The notes under the pieces: generated by a model
What the model saw: the letters and a program-made list of their open reading frames with translations, nothing else
Database searches by the model: none
Told to the model about the DNA's origin: nothing
In this document: positions 34,900 through 45,930 of the stretch, piece after piece
Layout: every line of letters starts with the position of its first letter
How positions within the stretch are numbered: the first letter of the stretch is position 1
Assembly: GCA_026874595.1 (NCBI GenBank)
Contig: CM049310.1
Coordinates: 23,536,058 to 23,600,057 of the forward strand
Origin: Sipunculus nudus
Taxonomy: Eukaryota; Annelida; Sipuncula; Golfingiida; Sipunculidae
Direction: 5' to 3'
DNA: 64,000 bases
Position numbers and translations under genes: made by a program

Positions 34900-36093
34900 A
34901 CTAGCTGATAAACCCGGTATGCTGGGCTTTTTCCCGGGGTACGGGATATGTATTAATTAAGAGGATTGTTGGGTCCTTTTTTATTCAAGAATTAAAAGAA
35001 AATATAGATTTTCAGTGGTTTTGCACGACTGTAGAATAACTCACGCACCTCTGTGAGGCACAACACTTCTGTGAACAGCAAACGTTTTTATGTCCAGCTG
35101 CTCGTATCTTAATTTTGCCACATTTTTGTCTGCATCTTACTTCTCCATTACATGAATCCTAAATAACATACCGTCCATATACACTTATAACCTCGTTGAG
35201 ACACTTCCTGAGTGATCTCCAGTCGCTTCAGAAATTCATCCACCTGGTCAATGGTGATCTTTACATTATTTTGCAAACCGGAATGGGACGCGGGGGCACT
35301 CCGTTTTTTTCTATATAATCTTTGACTGGTTTCTATTTTCGGACATTTAAAGTACAGGTTAAGGAAGACACTAATTCAACACAGCTTAACTTATCCTCTA
35401 ATTTAATTGGAGTAGGAAGACATGAAAGATGAATTAAATGTACGTTTTAAGGCAAGGAAACTGTTCCTGAAGAAAGAAACGGAAATATGCATACCTCGTT
35501 GGTAGCAGAAGCGGACCAAAGGGGAGTCAAGGGGGTCTGTCCCCCTTTAGGTTGCAACCTTTTTTAATCGTAAGAGACCAATTTTGAGACCTGGAACGTT
35601 CGCCCTTACCCCAACCAAAACCTTTTTTTTCGGAAATGGGGACCTTGTATTAGGTTTTGTCTTTAATCCACCTGGCTTGAACCCCTCCTTTTCGTTAAGG
35701 GAGCAAGAGTCATGTGTTTTTCACATTGACTGACGTTGGTCAGAGCCTTTGTCAAATGTCAGCCCAAATATGCATAAATCCGTCACTTAAAGCTAGGTTA
35801 TTCATATGCACGGTCCTTAAATCGGCTTAATTCTGGGCTTGAAGTGACAACAAAGAAAATCCGGTCTTTGCCAAAGGCAGTTCGGCTGTTTTCGGTGATA
35901 GCCTCCGCTTATATCAGAAAACACGCAAAAATCACACAAAATGATGTGTACATTAAAAATTATTTATTCTTATACGGCCATGTCACTGAGGGAACAATAA
36001 CCTTTAAAATGAGGTATAGCACAGTATCATACGCAACGCGGTTTCAGAGAACATTGCGAACACAAGTGGACTGAATTCCTTTTATTAGTATTA
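34900..36093. mobile_element. 1.2-kb insertion in the minisatellite, unclassified
   Basis: The 40-bp array stops at ATTTAGACAC and resumes at AGATGCAGAGCACTCTCTGG. The inserted DNA starts CTAGCTGATAAACCCGGTAT with GC-rich GGGCTTTTTCCCGGGG, a start I associate with a widespread but poorly classified class of animal repeats beginning CTAGCTGA.ACCCGG. It ends CCTTTTATTAGTATTAG. ACTAG near the left end and TTAGTATTAG at the right are weakly inverted. The minus strand carries a coding relic (35025-35370). Confidence 0.65.
35025..35370 (-). pseudogene. Coding relic in the insertion: basic segment plus Cys-rich segment
   Basis: On the minus strand the frame from 35370 (after acceptor-like GAATTAG) to 35172 is open for 66 codons. 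It includes YFKCPKIETSQRLYRKKRSA and then KITIDQVDEFLKRLEITQEV, ending KCIWT before GTATGT, a plausible donor. Shortly downstream in another frame is CRQKCGKIKIRAAGHKNVCC followed by SQKCCASQRC, a cysteine-dense stretch ending in a stop. The two blocks may be one frameshifted protein or two exons with the intron lost. Product not recognised; probably an element-encoded protein. Confidence 0.4.
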
Positions 36094-36215
36094 GATGCAG
36101 AGCACTCTCTGGAGATATTGCACCCTATTTAGACATGTAGACACAGGACCCTATATAGACATGCATAGCACTATCTTGAGACACAGGACCCCATCTAGAG
36201 ACGCTATCTGGAAAT
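36094..36215 (+). repeat. Minisatellite, about 40-bp unit, right part
   Basis: Continues the array of 34140-34899 (GCAGAGCACTCTCTGGAGAT, CACAGGACCCTATATAGACA). Confidence 0.8.
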
Positions 36216-36229
36216 GTTCATCCCTACAT

Positions 36230-37400
36230 CAGGGACCTAGTTAGGGCACATCCGCTGGTGGATGCCCAGAAGTAATCAGGTTCGATGCATGCATTCATCT
36301 GGTTGTCTATGACAACTTTCAAATGCTGTGAGAGTTTAACTGAAAACTAGCGCTCAATAGAGGATAAAGGATTTCATATTTCAGACCAGTGCAGCCAACT
36401 TAGAATTCCTCATGCATGCATTATTTAAAAAACCTAGAGGAATGGTTGTGAATTTTTAAAAATTTCAGACCCTGCAAAAATATTATTTCTTTTGATTATC
36501 TGAAGAACTAAATTTTTTAATGAAGATTGGAATCTGTTAGGTATGGTCAATGTAATCATCGCCCCCGCCATTCAGATAATAATATTTATATATTGCAAAT
36601 GAAATATATTGATAATTAGAATTATAGACTTTGGTTCAATTTATGAGTTTAATAGGATATTGTCTAAAAACCTAGTATAGAATAACTTATACTGGAAACA
36701 ATACCTTATTTTTAAAAACCTAACAATATATTTGTATACCTTATAATATATTTGAAATGTAATTAAGTATATTTATTTGAAATGTGTCATACAGATGCTA
36801 AAAAGGTATATTGTATGTATTTGTGTGTGTGTGTGTGTGATACCTCCTACTCAGGAAGATAAATTGACGCCACTAGATAGAGGGTGTGTGTTATTGAAAC
36901 TTAGACCTATAGTATCAAGTATCAAATATGGCCACAGTCATATCTGCCTGATATGCTTTAACTTGGAGTTTTCATGGACATTATCTCAATAAACTTTCAC
37001 GCTGAGCTCTGAAAGTTTTACTTGAGATAATATTTATTAGAGGATGTGTTTATTAGATTTCAGACCTGTCAGAAAACCAGAATGGATAGCGGGCAGCCAT
37101 TTTGAATTACTTTCCATCACAATTATCTCAAGAACTGTTTGAACAATTCTAATAAAATGTTTATTGAAGATTATTGAAGATTTGTGTCATGTAGATATAA
37201 TCAGCCATGTCATGGTACGAGAGGGACATGATGGAGTAGTCCCCTATTTTTAGTATCTATATGGGAAATGATATATCTGAACTAGGAACTGATCTGTACA
37301 TATAGGACTGTAACTAGATATATAAGCCCTTTCTAGATATGCAAGGACACCAAGACATACAGAGCTTTATTTAACATGGTCAGAAATATCATTACAAATT
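36230..37400. repeat. Diverged dispersed repeat, two related units, with minisatellite remnants
   Basis: Two units share GAGGAT..ATTTCAGACC..CAGAATG and AGAACTGTTTGAACAATTCT-type words (36310-36540 and 36980-37260). 37260-37380 contains decayed words of the 40-bp minisatellite (CTAGATATGCAAGGACACC). A short (GT)n lies at 36822-36839. Confidence 0.45.
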
Positions 37401-37739
37401 AATGGCTGTTTTTATATATTTGCAATAGTGTGTTTTAATGTGTCATTTGATATGATTTTAATTTTGTCTATGGATGTCTAATTAACTGTAGGTCTAACTG
37501 GATGTCTCAGTGAAATGCCATTCAATCTGATCCTGTGACAAATAGTCTTATGCAAACAGAGAAGAGTTCAGACAGCCAGAGACACAAGATAGAAAAGATA
37601 TATGGGCACCTGATGCTTCCCTGCCCAAGGTACAAAACCACATTTAGGCAGGCAGGGCCCTATTCTGACATCAGTTTTGTATCCAGGCCACACTCTTTGA
37701 GGCTGAGCATAAGTCTGATCCCCTAAAGTCTGAGTATCT

Positions 37740-40700
37740 GATGTTCATACATGTCCAAGTCCAACTTAAAGTCTGAGTCTTGAAAGGCTAATCCTATTAG
37801 TATGTGCCTATGAAAAAATGATAAACCCTTCATAGAAAACTCTTGAAAAAGAGAAAGTAAGTGGGTAACCACATTATTAGTGGATGACACCAGAAAAAAA
37901 AGATTGAGAAGACAACATGGATTGCTGATTGGGGCAGTATGAGCAAGAGGAGCAAGTAAGGAAAGGCAACATCCATGACTGATAGGGACAAAATTAACTG
38001 GAAGAGAAAGCAAGCACATACACTAGGAATGGGGAAATCAGAGACAGTACTACTACTATAACACAGGCAGATTGTGAAACAAAAGGCTTAACATAAATAA
38101 ATGACATGGACAGTATAAACAAGGGAAAAGGTAATTGTGTGCTGTGGGAGAAAGAAAAAGAGAACAACTTTGGTTGATCTCAGACACATTGCAAGCAGTA
38201 AGAGGAAGTAATAGAAGGCAACATGGATTTCCTGCAGAGACAGTATAAGAAAGAAAAGGACAGTAAGAGATCACTAAATATTTTTGGAACAAAGACAAAA
38301 CTAGTAAGAGGAAAAAGGCAATAAAGGACAACATGTATTTTAGGTATAGACATAATGAGCAGGCAAGGAAAGAAACAGAGGACAACAACGATAGATGACA
38401 GATACATTATTCGCAAGAGAAAGGGAGGAAACCAGGAACAATATCATAGTAAGGAGAAAGTGTAAGACAACTTTTATAATGGGACACATGGACATTATAA
38501 GTACAAGGCCTATATAGGAGACAACATGGTCAAGAGAAAATAACATAGATAGAAGACAGTGCTTATCAGGAAGAGGAAGAATGGGAGACATCATGGATTG
38601 ACAATAGAAACAGCATGAGCAGAGGGACAAAGGACATCAGAGGCAAATGACAGTGAGCAGGAAAGAAAGTGATAGAGGACAAGATTAATTGGAGACCAGA
38701 GACAATATGAGCAGGAGGAGAAGATAAGAAATATAACACTGATGGATGACAGGAACAATTTGAGAATGATGAGAAAATAGGAGATGACAACATTAAGGGA
38801 TGATCAGAGACAGAATGAGGAAGAATAAAATCAGAAATAAAACATTGACTGGTGACAGGGACGGTATGAGCAGGTAGAGGAGGTAAGAGATGATAGCATG
38901 GTTTGACATCAGCAACAGTACTGGTAAGTGTGAGATCAGATATGGTGTAATCAACAGGAGAAAACATGAGAGGGTAAGCAATGTTGATGCATTACAAGGA
39001 TAGTATGATTAGGAGAAGATGGTAAGATAGAGAACCATAATCAACCCTTGATAGATGACTGGGACAGTATGAGCAAGAGGAGGATGTAAGGGAAGACATG
39101 GATGATTGGCAGAGATAGTATGAGCAAGAAAATACATAAGAAATGGTAGTATGGTTTTACATAAGAGCTAAGTGAACAAGAAGCAAAAGTTAGAGAGGAC
39201 AATATGGATGGGAGACTAGAGACCATATGGACAAGAGAAGATAGAGAGAAAATAGGAGGATGAAAGGAACAGTATGAATAGAAGAACAGAGAAAAGTGGA
39301 CATTATGGATCACAGGGACAATACAATATAAAATTTATTTTACATGGATTGCACAACAAGATATAATAACTAATGCAAGGCACTCTCCATGGCTCAGATG
39401 GTGAATGTTCAGTTGTCTGTAGAAGTAGATAAAACTGGAGGACCTGAAAAAAACATAGACCTTCAACGGGCCACTATAACCCACCCTTATAGACACACTC
39501 ACAGCTTTGGATTAAACCTCTACATGCCCAAAGGGAAAATATGAGCAAGAGGAGTGTAAGAGAAGGCAATATGGATAGTTGGTATATAGGTCGTATGAGC
39601 AAGAAACAAAAATAAGATGTGATACAATGCCATAGCATCAGAGACAGTACTAACAAGATAGTGAAGTAAGAGAGGACAATACACATAGAAAACCAGAGAG
39701 AATATGAGCTAAATGTAACTAAAGGGAGGTAAACCTTGATGGATGACAGTATGACAGCATGGTGAGCAGAAGGAAGAAGGAATATAAGAAAACATGGATG
39801 ACTGGCAGAGGTTATACAAGTGAGAAAGGAAAGTAAGAGCTTATAAAATATTTTAAACTCACAGACACCGTTGATTATTGACTTGAGCTGGAGGAGGGGG
39901 GGGGGGGGGGAAGAAGACAATATATATGGCTAGCTAAGATATTAGGGAAAGTAAGAGATGGTATTCAGGATTGACTACAGAGATAATATGAGAAAGAGAA
40001 GAAAATAACAGAGTACAATGTGGATTTAAGAAAGAAAAGCAGGTAGGCTAGGAAAGAGACAGAGGACATCAAGGAATGGTGACAGACAAAAGAACAACTG
40101 ATAAAAAATTGAGAGGACAATAAGTGTATAACATGGGCAATGTCAACAGGACAAAAAGTAAAATAGACATTTATTATCAGATACAGGGGCATCATAAGTA
40201 GGAAAAAATAGGAAAACAACAAGGTGAAGAGACAGAAACAAAATGAGGAAGAGGACATAATAGAGGTTAACACAGTTCAGAAACAGTGGCAATATAAACA
40301 GGAGACATCATGCATTGTGATAGTGTCAACATATAGAAGTAGTATGATTGAGAAAGAAAAGTAAGAAATGATATTATGATTTAGGATCAGAGGTAATACT
40401 ATCAAGAGGAAAAAAATAACAGAGGACAACATTTGAGAAAGCAACAAATCAAACTAATAATGCCAGAGGACACCATGATATGCTGACAGAGACAGAATGA
40501 GGAAAAGAATAAACAGGACAATATGAGTATAACAGGCCATAATAGAGAGTATGGAAGCAAAATGAACATGAGACAACTTGGATCATGATAGTTACCGTTT
40601 TCCCAGGAGTAATAGAAAGTAGTAAAAAGACATGGGGGTGGGGTGGGGGGTGGGGGGTGGTAGGTGAAAGTGGCATTATGAACAGCTGGAGAAAAAAGAA

Positions 40701-40950
40701 AGAACAACATAGATAAGAGACAGGGACAATATGAGGAAGAGGAGGTGAAATAAATAGAGGGCAATATAGATGTGAGACACTGAGGAGCCATTTGAGCAGG
40801 AGAAAGTTGGATAAGATAACATATAAAGCAAACTGAAATTAAATAAACCTGAGTGTAAGTAATATGTAAAAACAGGGGTTGATAAAAGAACAAGAGTGGA
40901 ATGAAAGAGAGGAGGACAATGCTTGGATATATGAGGACAAGATGAGGAGG
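37740..40950 (+). repeat. 3.2-kb purine-rich minisatellite, about 53-bp unit
   Basis: Degenerate units around GACAGTATGAGCAAGAGGAG..GTAAGAGAGGACAACATGGAT, repeating every 52-55 bp (for example near 38701, 38752, 38808, 38860), roughly 55-60 copies. The plus strand is strongly A+G-rich over the whole block. All the long minus-strand frames here (up to 163 codons) are Ser/Leu/Pro-rich translations of the complement and are not genes. A poly-G tract lies at 39896-39910 and a GGGGTGGGG run near 40635-40660. Confidence 0.85.
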
Positions 40951-40959
40951 ATTCCTAGC

Positions 40960-42270
40960 TTTACTAGATTAACATATTTTTATTCACCAGAATGAAGATG
41001 TTTTCTGTCTTAATATTCAGTATGACATTTTTTTGTAGCCATGACTGATTTCCCTTTCCCTTTTTAATAAATTTTTGACCATTTAATTGTGTTATTTAAC
41101 AAAGCTTCTAAACTGTAAAACATGGCCTGACATGTGTGATTACTCTGCAATCACAATCATATGGCTGTCATGACCAGGCATGGTGGTTCTACAGTTTGTC
41201 ATATTGACAAGCTTTTTATATATCACCGTCAGGTTAAGAGGTATTGTTTTAAGTTCCATTATTTGGTTTGTCATCCAATTTGTGCAGATTTTTACAGAAT
41301 TAGTTCGAGGGTTTTGAAAATAACGCCCAAGGAGCAATCTATTCAGTGTTGGAGGTGATCTAAATTACCATATGTATTTCATTTAAAGGCTTCTCACCAT
41401 TGTGAGTATGTCATTGTGACTATGTAATTGTGACTCTTTCATTTGTGCCTGTTAGTCCTAGAGCCATTGTTACAGAGAGGTAACCAATGAATGAGGCCAT
41501 TTAACTGTGACAAGCATTTTCTGTATTGCTGTGTAGTTTGATTAAGATCCTGGCCAAGGGGTGAATACAGGATCTTAGAAAAAGGGGCTCATCACCCTGG
41601 CACAGGTAAACAGGTGTGCCATTAGTGAAAGTGAAAATCATACATAACTCTTGCATGCAGAAGTATAAAGGAAAGAAAATGGTGCGAGATACAAAATCAG
41701 ATGCTGCCTTTTTGGTATTAAGCATGTGTTGTTTGAATTTCATGACTTTTTAGGTCAAATAGAGGGGTCCACAAAACCACACCTCTAAAATTGCCATTTT
41801 GCTTATGGAGGCTGTGGCCTCTGACCAATTTCTTGTTTTGAATAAATTAAGTGATCAAAACAAATACAAAGTTTCAAACAAGAACTGAGATGTTACTTAA
41901 GTTTGTATCAAGGTGAGTTTATTTCCAAGCTGACTTCTTGATGTTAGATTTATAAACATTAGGTTTGAGAATTAGTTGTTTATCATGATCGACAGTTGTA
42001 AGACAAAAGACTCTAAATATATTACTTTTCAATATTTTAAGAACCTGTCGCCAGTCTGACAGAACTGACAAATTTACATTTATTTCACAATCCCGTAAAC
42101 TTCTGCCAAAACAAATCAGCAGACAAAATTTACTGTCATTAATCATGTAAAGATTTTATAAATCATGCTGTTATGGTTTTGAGAACTATGGTAATACTTT
42201 GTGTCCCACCTTTCTTTGTTTCTGACTGACTAAAAGATTAAAATAATATGATTTCTTGGAATGTCTGTAC
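40960..42270. other. Unique AT-rich DNA, nothing recognised
   Basis: Short frames at 41140-41743 and 41919-42146 lack domains and splice context. Confidence 0.4.
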
Positions 42271-42274
42271 ATGA

Positions 42275-42969
42275 TGGTATCCTCCAAAACAGAGTTTTGC
42301 AGATACTGTACGGATACTGCCCCCACCACCACCATCACTGCATTGGTTTCTGCAGAACTGCTCCATAATCACTGCACAGACTTTTATGAAACCCAGAATT
42401 TTGATCAGGTATAATGTGAACTGCTGCACCCTCATTTAGGGTTGACCTTTGAACTTTCCTCTCTGCACAGTGTTCATCTGTCCATCTGTTTACACACATA
42501 TACCCAAATATTTTTGTACTAGTTCAACCAATCAGGCTGAAATTTTTCATGAGTGTAGCTATTGGATAGCTTTATATCATACACAAAACTGGTGGTGCCA
42601 TCTGCAACCATTTTTGAACAGTGTCCATCCATTCGTCTGCCTAGGTTGAAGTCACTCCTACCTCTGTGGTGGTTGGACTTATCCAACTGAAATGTTGCAT
42701 GTGTATACATCTTGGATAGTTATCTTGTTTATATGACAGATGGCACCACCTACATTCACATTTACGCTGCAAACATCCATGCTTATATCTCAGGATTGGT
42801 TTGATATATCAGCCTGAAATTTTGCATATATATAGATCTTACCTGTCTCTTTATCATACACAAAACTGGAAGCACCACCTACAACCATTTTTGCACAGCA
42901 CCCATCTGTTCAACTGCCTTGGGTTTAAATCACTCATATCTCGGATATATTTCTCATTTATATGACAGG
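42275..42969 (+). repeat. Family A copy, left part, interrupted by solo LTR
   Basis: Starts CCTCCAAAACAGAGTTTTGC. Box variants at about 42590, 42737 and 42867 keep the alternating 147/130-bp spacing of the 28-kb array. It continues at 43875 and, after the CACTA-like element, at 46349 (CTACAGACATTTATGCG). Confidence 0.75.
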
Positions 42970-43260
42970 TGTTACAGGTGTCTCTTTTATTGTGCACTGT
43001 TGACATTCTGTTTCGTGTTAGGCTCAAGCCCTGAGCGTCAATTGCTATGGCATGTAGAGACACAGCGCTCGGTGTAATCCGTACTGGGTGAACCCTGGCG
43101 TGTAAAGACACAGCGCTCATGCTAATCTTGAATTTTCTGAGCTGTTCATGCTCTATGAATGCGTGTCTTGTATTGTTCTTTGGGCGCGTTTGTATTATGT
43201 ATTGTTGTGTTCTTTTGATTGTTCATGAAATAGAAGTTTCTAGGCTTAGGGGTGAGAAGC

Positions 43261-43269
43261 TATATATTA
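43261..43269 (+). promoter_or_regulatory. TATA box of the solo LTR
   Basis: TATATATTA about 290 bp into the LTR, followed by GGGGCTATG and a purine-rich leader. This is the expected place for the U3 promoter. Confidence 0.5.
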
Positions 43270-43710
43270 GGGGCTATGTTTAGAGCCGAGAGGGGAGAGA
43301 GAAAAATTTCAGCGGACACAGAAGAGTATGAGTCAGTTTGTGGACCTTTCCAACAATTGCAGAATTTATAGATATTCTTCGAAATTTGTTACGGATTTTA
43401 TACAGTCTTCAGTTTGCCTTTTGGACTTTTACCAGAACTTCACTTTTGGATTACAACAGATTAATTTCGGATTGAATTGGACTATTATTTTCTGAGAAGA
43501 TTTATGTGAACTGTTCACCTGGATTATATGTTTTAAAGGACTTGTTGAGCTGTGACAGTGGTGGTATCCAGAAAAGCCTAGGATCCGGACACTCTGGTAC
43601 TGTACACTTTATTTATTATACTGTATAATTGTATTGATTTACTGTTATACTGTTGTTACACTGCATAATTGTATTTATTTAGTGCATTCTAATGTTAGGG
43701 TTGTTTTAAG

Positions 43711-43716
43711 AATAAA
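43711..43716 (+). promoter_or_regulatory. Poly-A signal of the solo LTR
   Basis: AATAAA about 450 bp after the TATA box, followed by a T-rich and TTGTT-containing stretch, as at an R-U5 border. Confidence 0.5.
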
Positions 43717-44505
43717 TTATTATTATTTGTTAACAAAAAACCTCTGACTTCTTTATTCATTCCCCTAGACCTTTAACACTGCCTAGTGTTGCAGAATCTG
43801 ATTTTTATTTATCTCCATAACATAATTTATGCTCGTCACGACTACGTGATCTGTTGTTATTAGGTTCCGTAACACAGGTGGCACCTCTTTCAATCACATT
43901 TATGCACTCTAAATCCCCTTGTGTTAAAAATAACACAAACTTGTGTTCCTCAAACACAAGTGCTTGTGTCTTTTATGAACAGCGTCAACTTGTGTTAAAA
44001 CAACACAAGAACTTATGTCAAACCCAGTTTGACACAAGCTTGGGTTAAATATAACACAAGTCTCTTGTGTTAAATGTAACATATTCTTGTGTTAAATTAA
44101 CACAAGATACTTGTGTTAAAGGTAACACATATTTGTGTTAGATGTATATAAGTTTGTGTTAAATTAACACAAGATTGTTTTTTATTGGTAACCCATTCTT
44201 GTGTTATATTTAACACAATTAACTTGTGTTGTTTTTTTTTGACAAGAGGTTTTATTTAATATAGGACACATTTGGTATCTACCATATATAACCATACACC
44301 ATGTGCATCAGCATCATACAAATTGAAAATAAAACATGTTGTTATCAAATGAGTTTATTGTATTAAGAAGTACAACAGATATGTTACAGACCTTATTTGA
44401 TTCCCTGAAACAAATATCAATAGAGAAATTTTGGAATTTGGAATTACCGTTTATGAAATATAGTGACACACTGAACGAATCTGAGTTTTGACAATGGGTA
44501 ATTTA

Positions 44506-44510
<5 letters not shown>

Positions 44511-44542
<32 letters not shown>
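44511..44542. repeat. (TA)n microsatellite
   Basis: Sixteen TA units inside the CACTA-like element. Confidence 0.95.
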
Positions 44543-44545
<3 letters not shown>

Positions 44546-44941
44546 AGGACATTTCATCATGTAATTGTCTACAGGTGCATGTGGCATATGTCCAGTTGCT
44601 GATATGTTCAGTAAACAAAAAAAAATCTGGCTGAATGGTAACATCTAAAAATTATAGCATGGAAGAAAAACAGTTACAGTTTGATATTTTAGTATTTGTT
44701 TGCAAATGAAAATGTAAATGAAAGTACTACTTATTGGTCTAATGCACATTACGCTGCTATTAATCAGTCTTGAGTTTACCATTAAATCTGCAGTAAAAAG
44801 AAAATAAAAGAAATTATGTATCTCATTAAATGGATAAATATACCTACATGCCTTTTACTTGAAACTATGTATTATTCAATAAGTATGAATAGGTATGAAT
44901 GTCCAACCAGAATGGATTGAACTGAAATTTCACTATGTCAG

Positions 44942-45109
44942 CTACATCATTAAATAACTTGTTTCCTGTTGTTTACAGTTTTTGGTTTGAGTGTTTCTGT
45001 GTGCACACTCTGCAATCTGCACCCCATCCATGGTGATGCTGACATTTTCAGCCTTGTGAATATCACCTTCATACTTGATGCACACGTCAGTCTCCTCTGC
45101 ACCCTCCTC
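44942..45109 (-). CDS. Exon C (3' coding exon) in the CACTA-like element
   Basis: Acceptor TTTATGGTTTAG with an upstream pyrimidine-rich stretch opens a frame of 55 codons to a TAG at 44942-44944. It is acidic at first (EEGAEETDVCIKYEGDIHKA), then ENVSITMDGVQIAECAHRNT and a short Gln/Lys tail. It joins exon B in phase 0. The ordered, non-repetitive composition and the shared phase argue for real coding sequence. A donor-like GTAAAC inside (after AAAACT) offers an alternative end. Family not recognised; it may be host sequence captured by the transposon or an accessory protein of the element. Confidence 0.5.
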   Translation of the reverse strand, partial: EEGAEETDVCIKYEGDIHKAENVSITMDGVQIAECAHRNTQTKNCKQQETSYLMM

Positions 45110-45174
45110 CTAAACCATAAACGAATGAAAGTAAATTTATATATCAATATGTTTTGTGTTCATGATTATTCTGA

Positions 45175-45187
45175 ATAATAATAATAA

Positions 45188-45218
<31 letters not shown>

Positions 45219-45229
45219 AAAATAATAAT
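45175..45229. repeat. (AAT)n microsatellite
   Basis: About 17 imperfect AAT units in the intron between exons B and C. Confidence 0.95.
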
Positions 45230-45528
45230 GTCATTATATGTACGTATAATGAAGTATCAGTTAGAGAATTACAGTGACAGATATTATGTGTAAATGTTTT
45301 AGAATGTGTTTAAATAAAAATATTGATTAGCCAATATATAACAATGAGACAAAAACTGATCTGTAAATTAATATATACTGTTATGGCTATCATCATTCAG
45401 ATGTATTTCTTCTGTTGATCATGTATCACCTCGAAATTAAGAAGTGCTAGGTAAATTTCATTGATGTCTGCCTATATATAGTTAATATAAAAATCGAGGT
45501 ATTATAGTCTGTACACCTGATGACTTAC

Positions 45529-45609
45529 CTTCTTAAATGTAGAGTCATTTTTTTTTTCTCCAAGAAGATGCTGTGTTCCTAGCAGATTGAACTGCACATG
45601 CTCTGGCAT
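45529..45609 (-). CDS. Exon B in the CACTA-like element, 27 codons
   Basis: Bounded by a textbook acceptor (TTTTTTTACAG) and a perfect donor AAG|GTAAGT. It reads MPEHVQFNLLGTQHLLGEKK then NDSTFKK, 81 bp, phase 0 at both ends. The ATG directly after the acceptor could be a start codon or an internal Met. The downstream intron of 419 bp leads to exon C in frame. Confidence 0.55.
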
Positions 45610-45864
45610 CTGTAAAAAAATCTGTTAATTATAATTCAAAGTTTTAGTAATGGTTTCGGGGAACATTGAAATAATTTTATACGTATTAAATATATGTCTA
45701 TAGTGCATAATATACATCTTATGTGCCTTCTGAGTGATATTGAGAGGATATCGGCACGTAAGACTAACATTATGTTGCTCAATTAGATATTTTTTTACCT
45801 TTTACAATTTAGAAAACATTTTAACTCATGCAATGGTATCCACAATGACATATAATATACTCAC

Positions 45865-45930
45865 AAATTCAGGAGAACAAAGCTTGATTTCAGTTTTCAA
45901 AGGGGATTTGTTATCCTTTCTGAAGCAGGG
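45865..45930 (-). CDS. Exon A in the CACTA-like element, 22 codons
   Basis: Acceptor TTTACTATCACAG, donor TTT|GTGAGT, 66 bp, phase 0 at both ends: PCFRKDNKSPLKTEIKLCSP then EF. The intron to exon B is 255 bp. There is no start codon, so translation would begin further upstream or in exon B. Upstream at 46044-46250 a further frame (FVKRLVKITEDSVVPHQRYR) precedes a stop without a donor and may be promoter-side sequence. Confidence 0.5.

Larger units (their letters stand above)
42970..43874 (+). mobile_element. Solo LTR of a Ty3/gypsy-like retrotransposon
   Basis: Begins TGTTAC and ends GTAACA (TG..CA rule with 6-bp inverted termini). It is flanked by the 4-bp duplication CAGG (42966-42969 and 43875-43878). 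Joining the flanks gives GACAGGTGGCACC, the intact family A box. Within it are a TATA box and a poly-A signal in the order expected for U3-R-U5 on the plus strand. Length 905 bp, no internal coding region, so it is the remains of LTR-LTR recombination. The TGTTACG-type terminus (seen on the minus strand at the 3' end, TGTTACGGAACC) is common in Ty3/gypsy LTRs; assignment is by analogy. Confidence 0.85.

Noticed and set aside
38056-40893. Series of minus-strand frames of 75-163 codons, Ser/Leu/Cys/Pro-rich, some looking like membrane proteins
   Set aside because: They are the complement of a purine-rich 53-bp minisatellite; hydrophobic appearance follows from the pyrimidine-rich strand.
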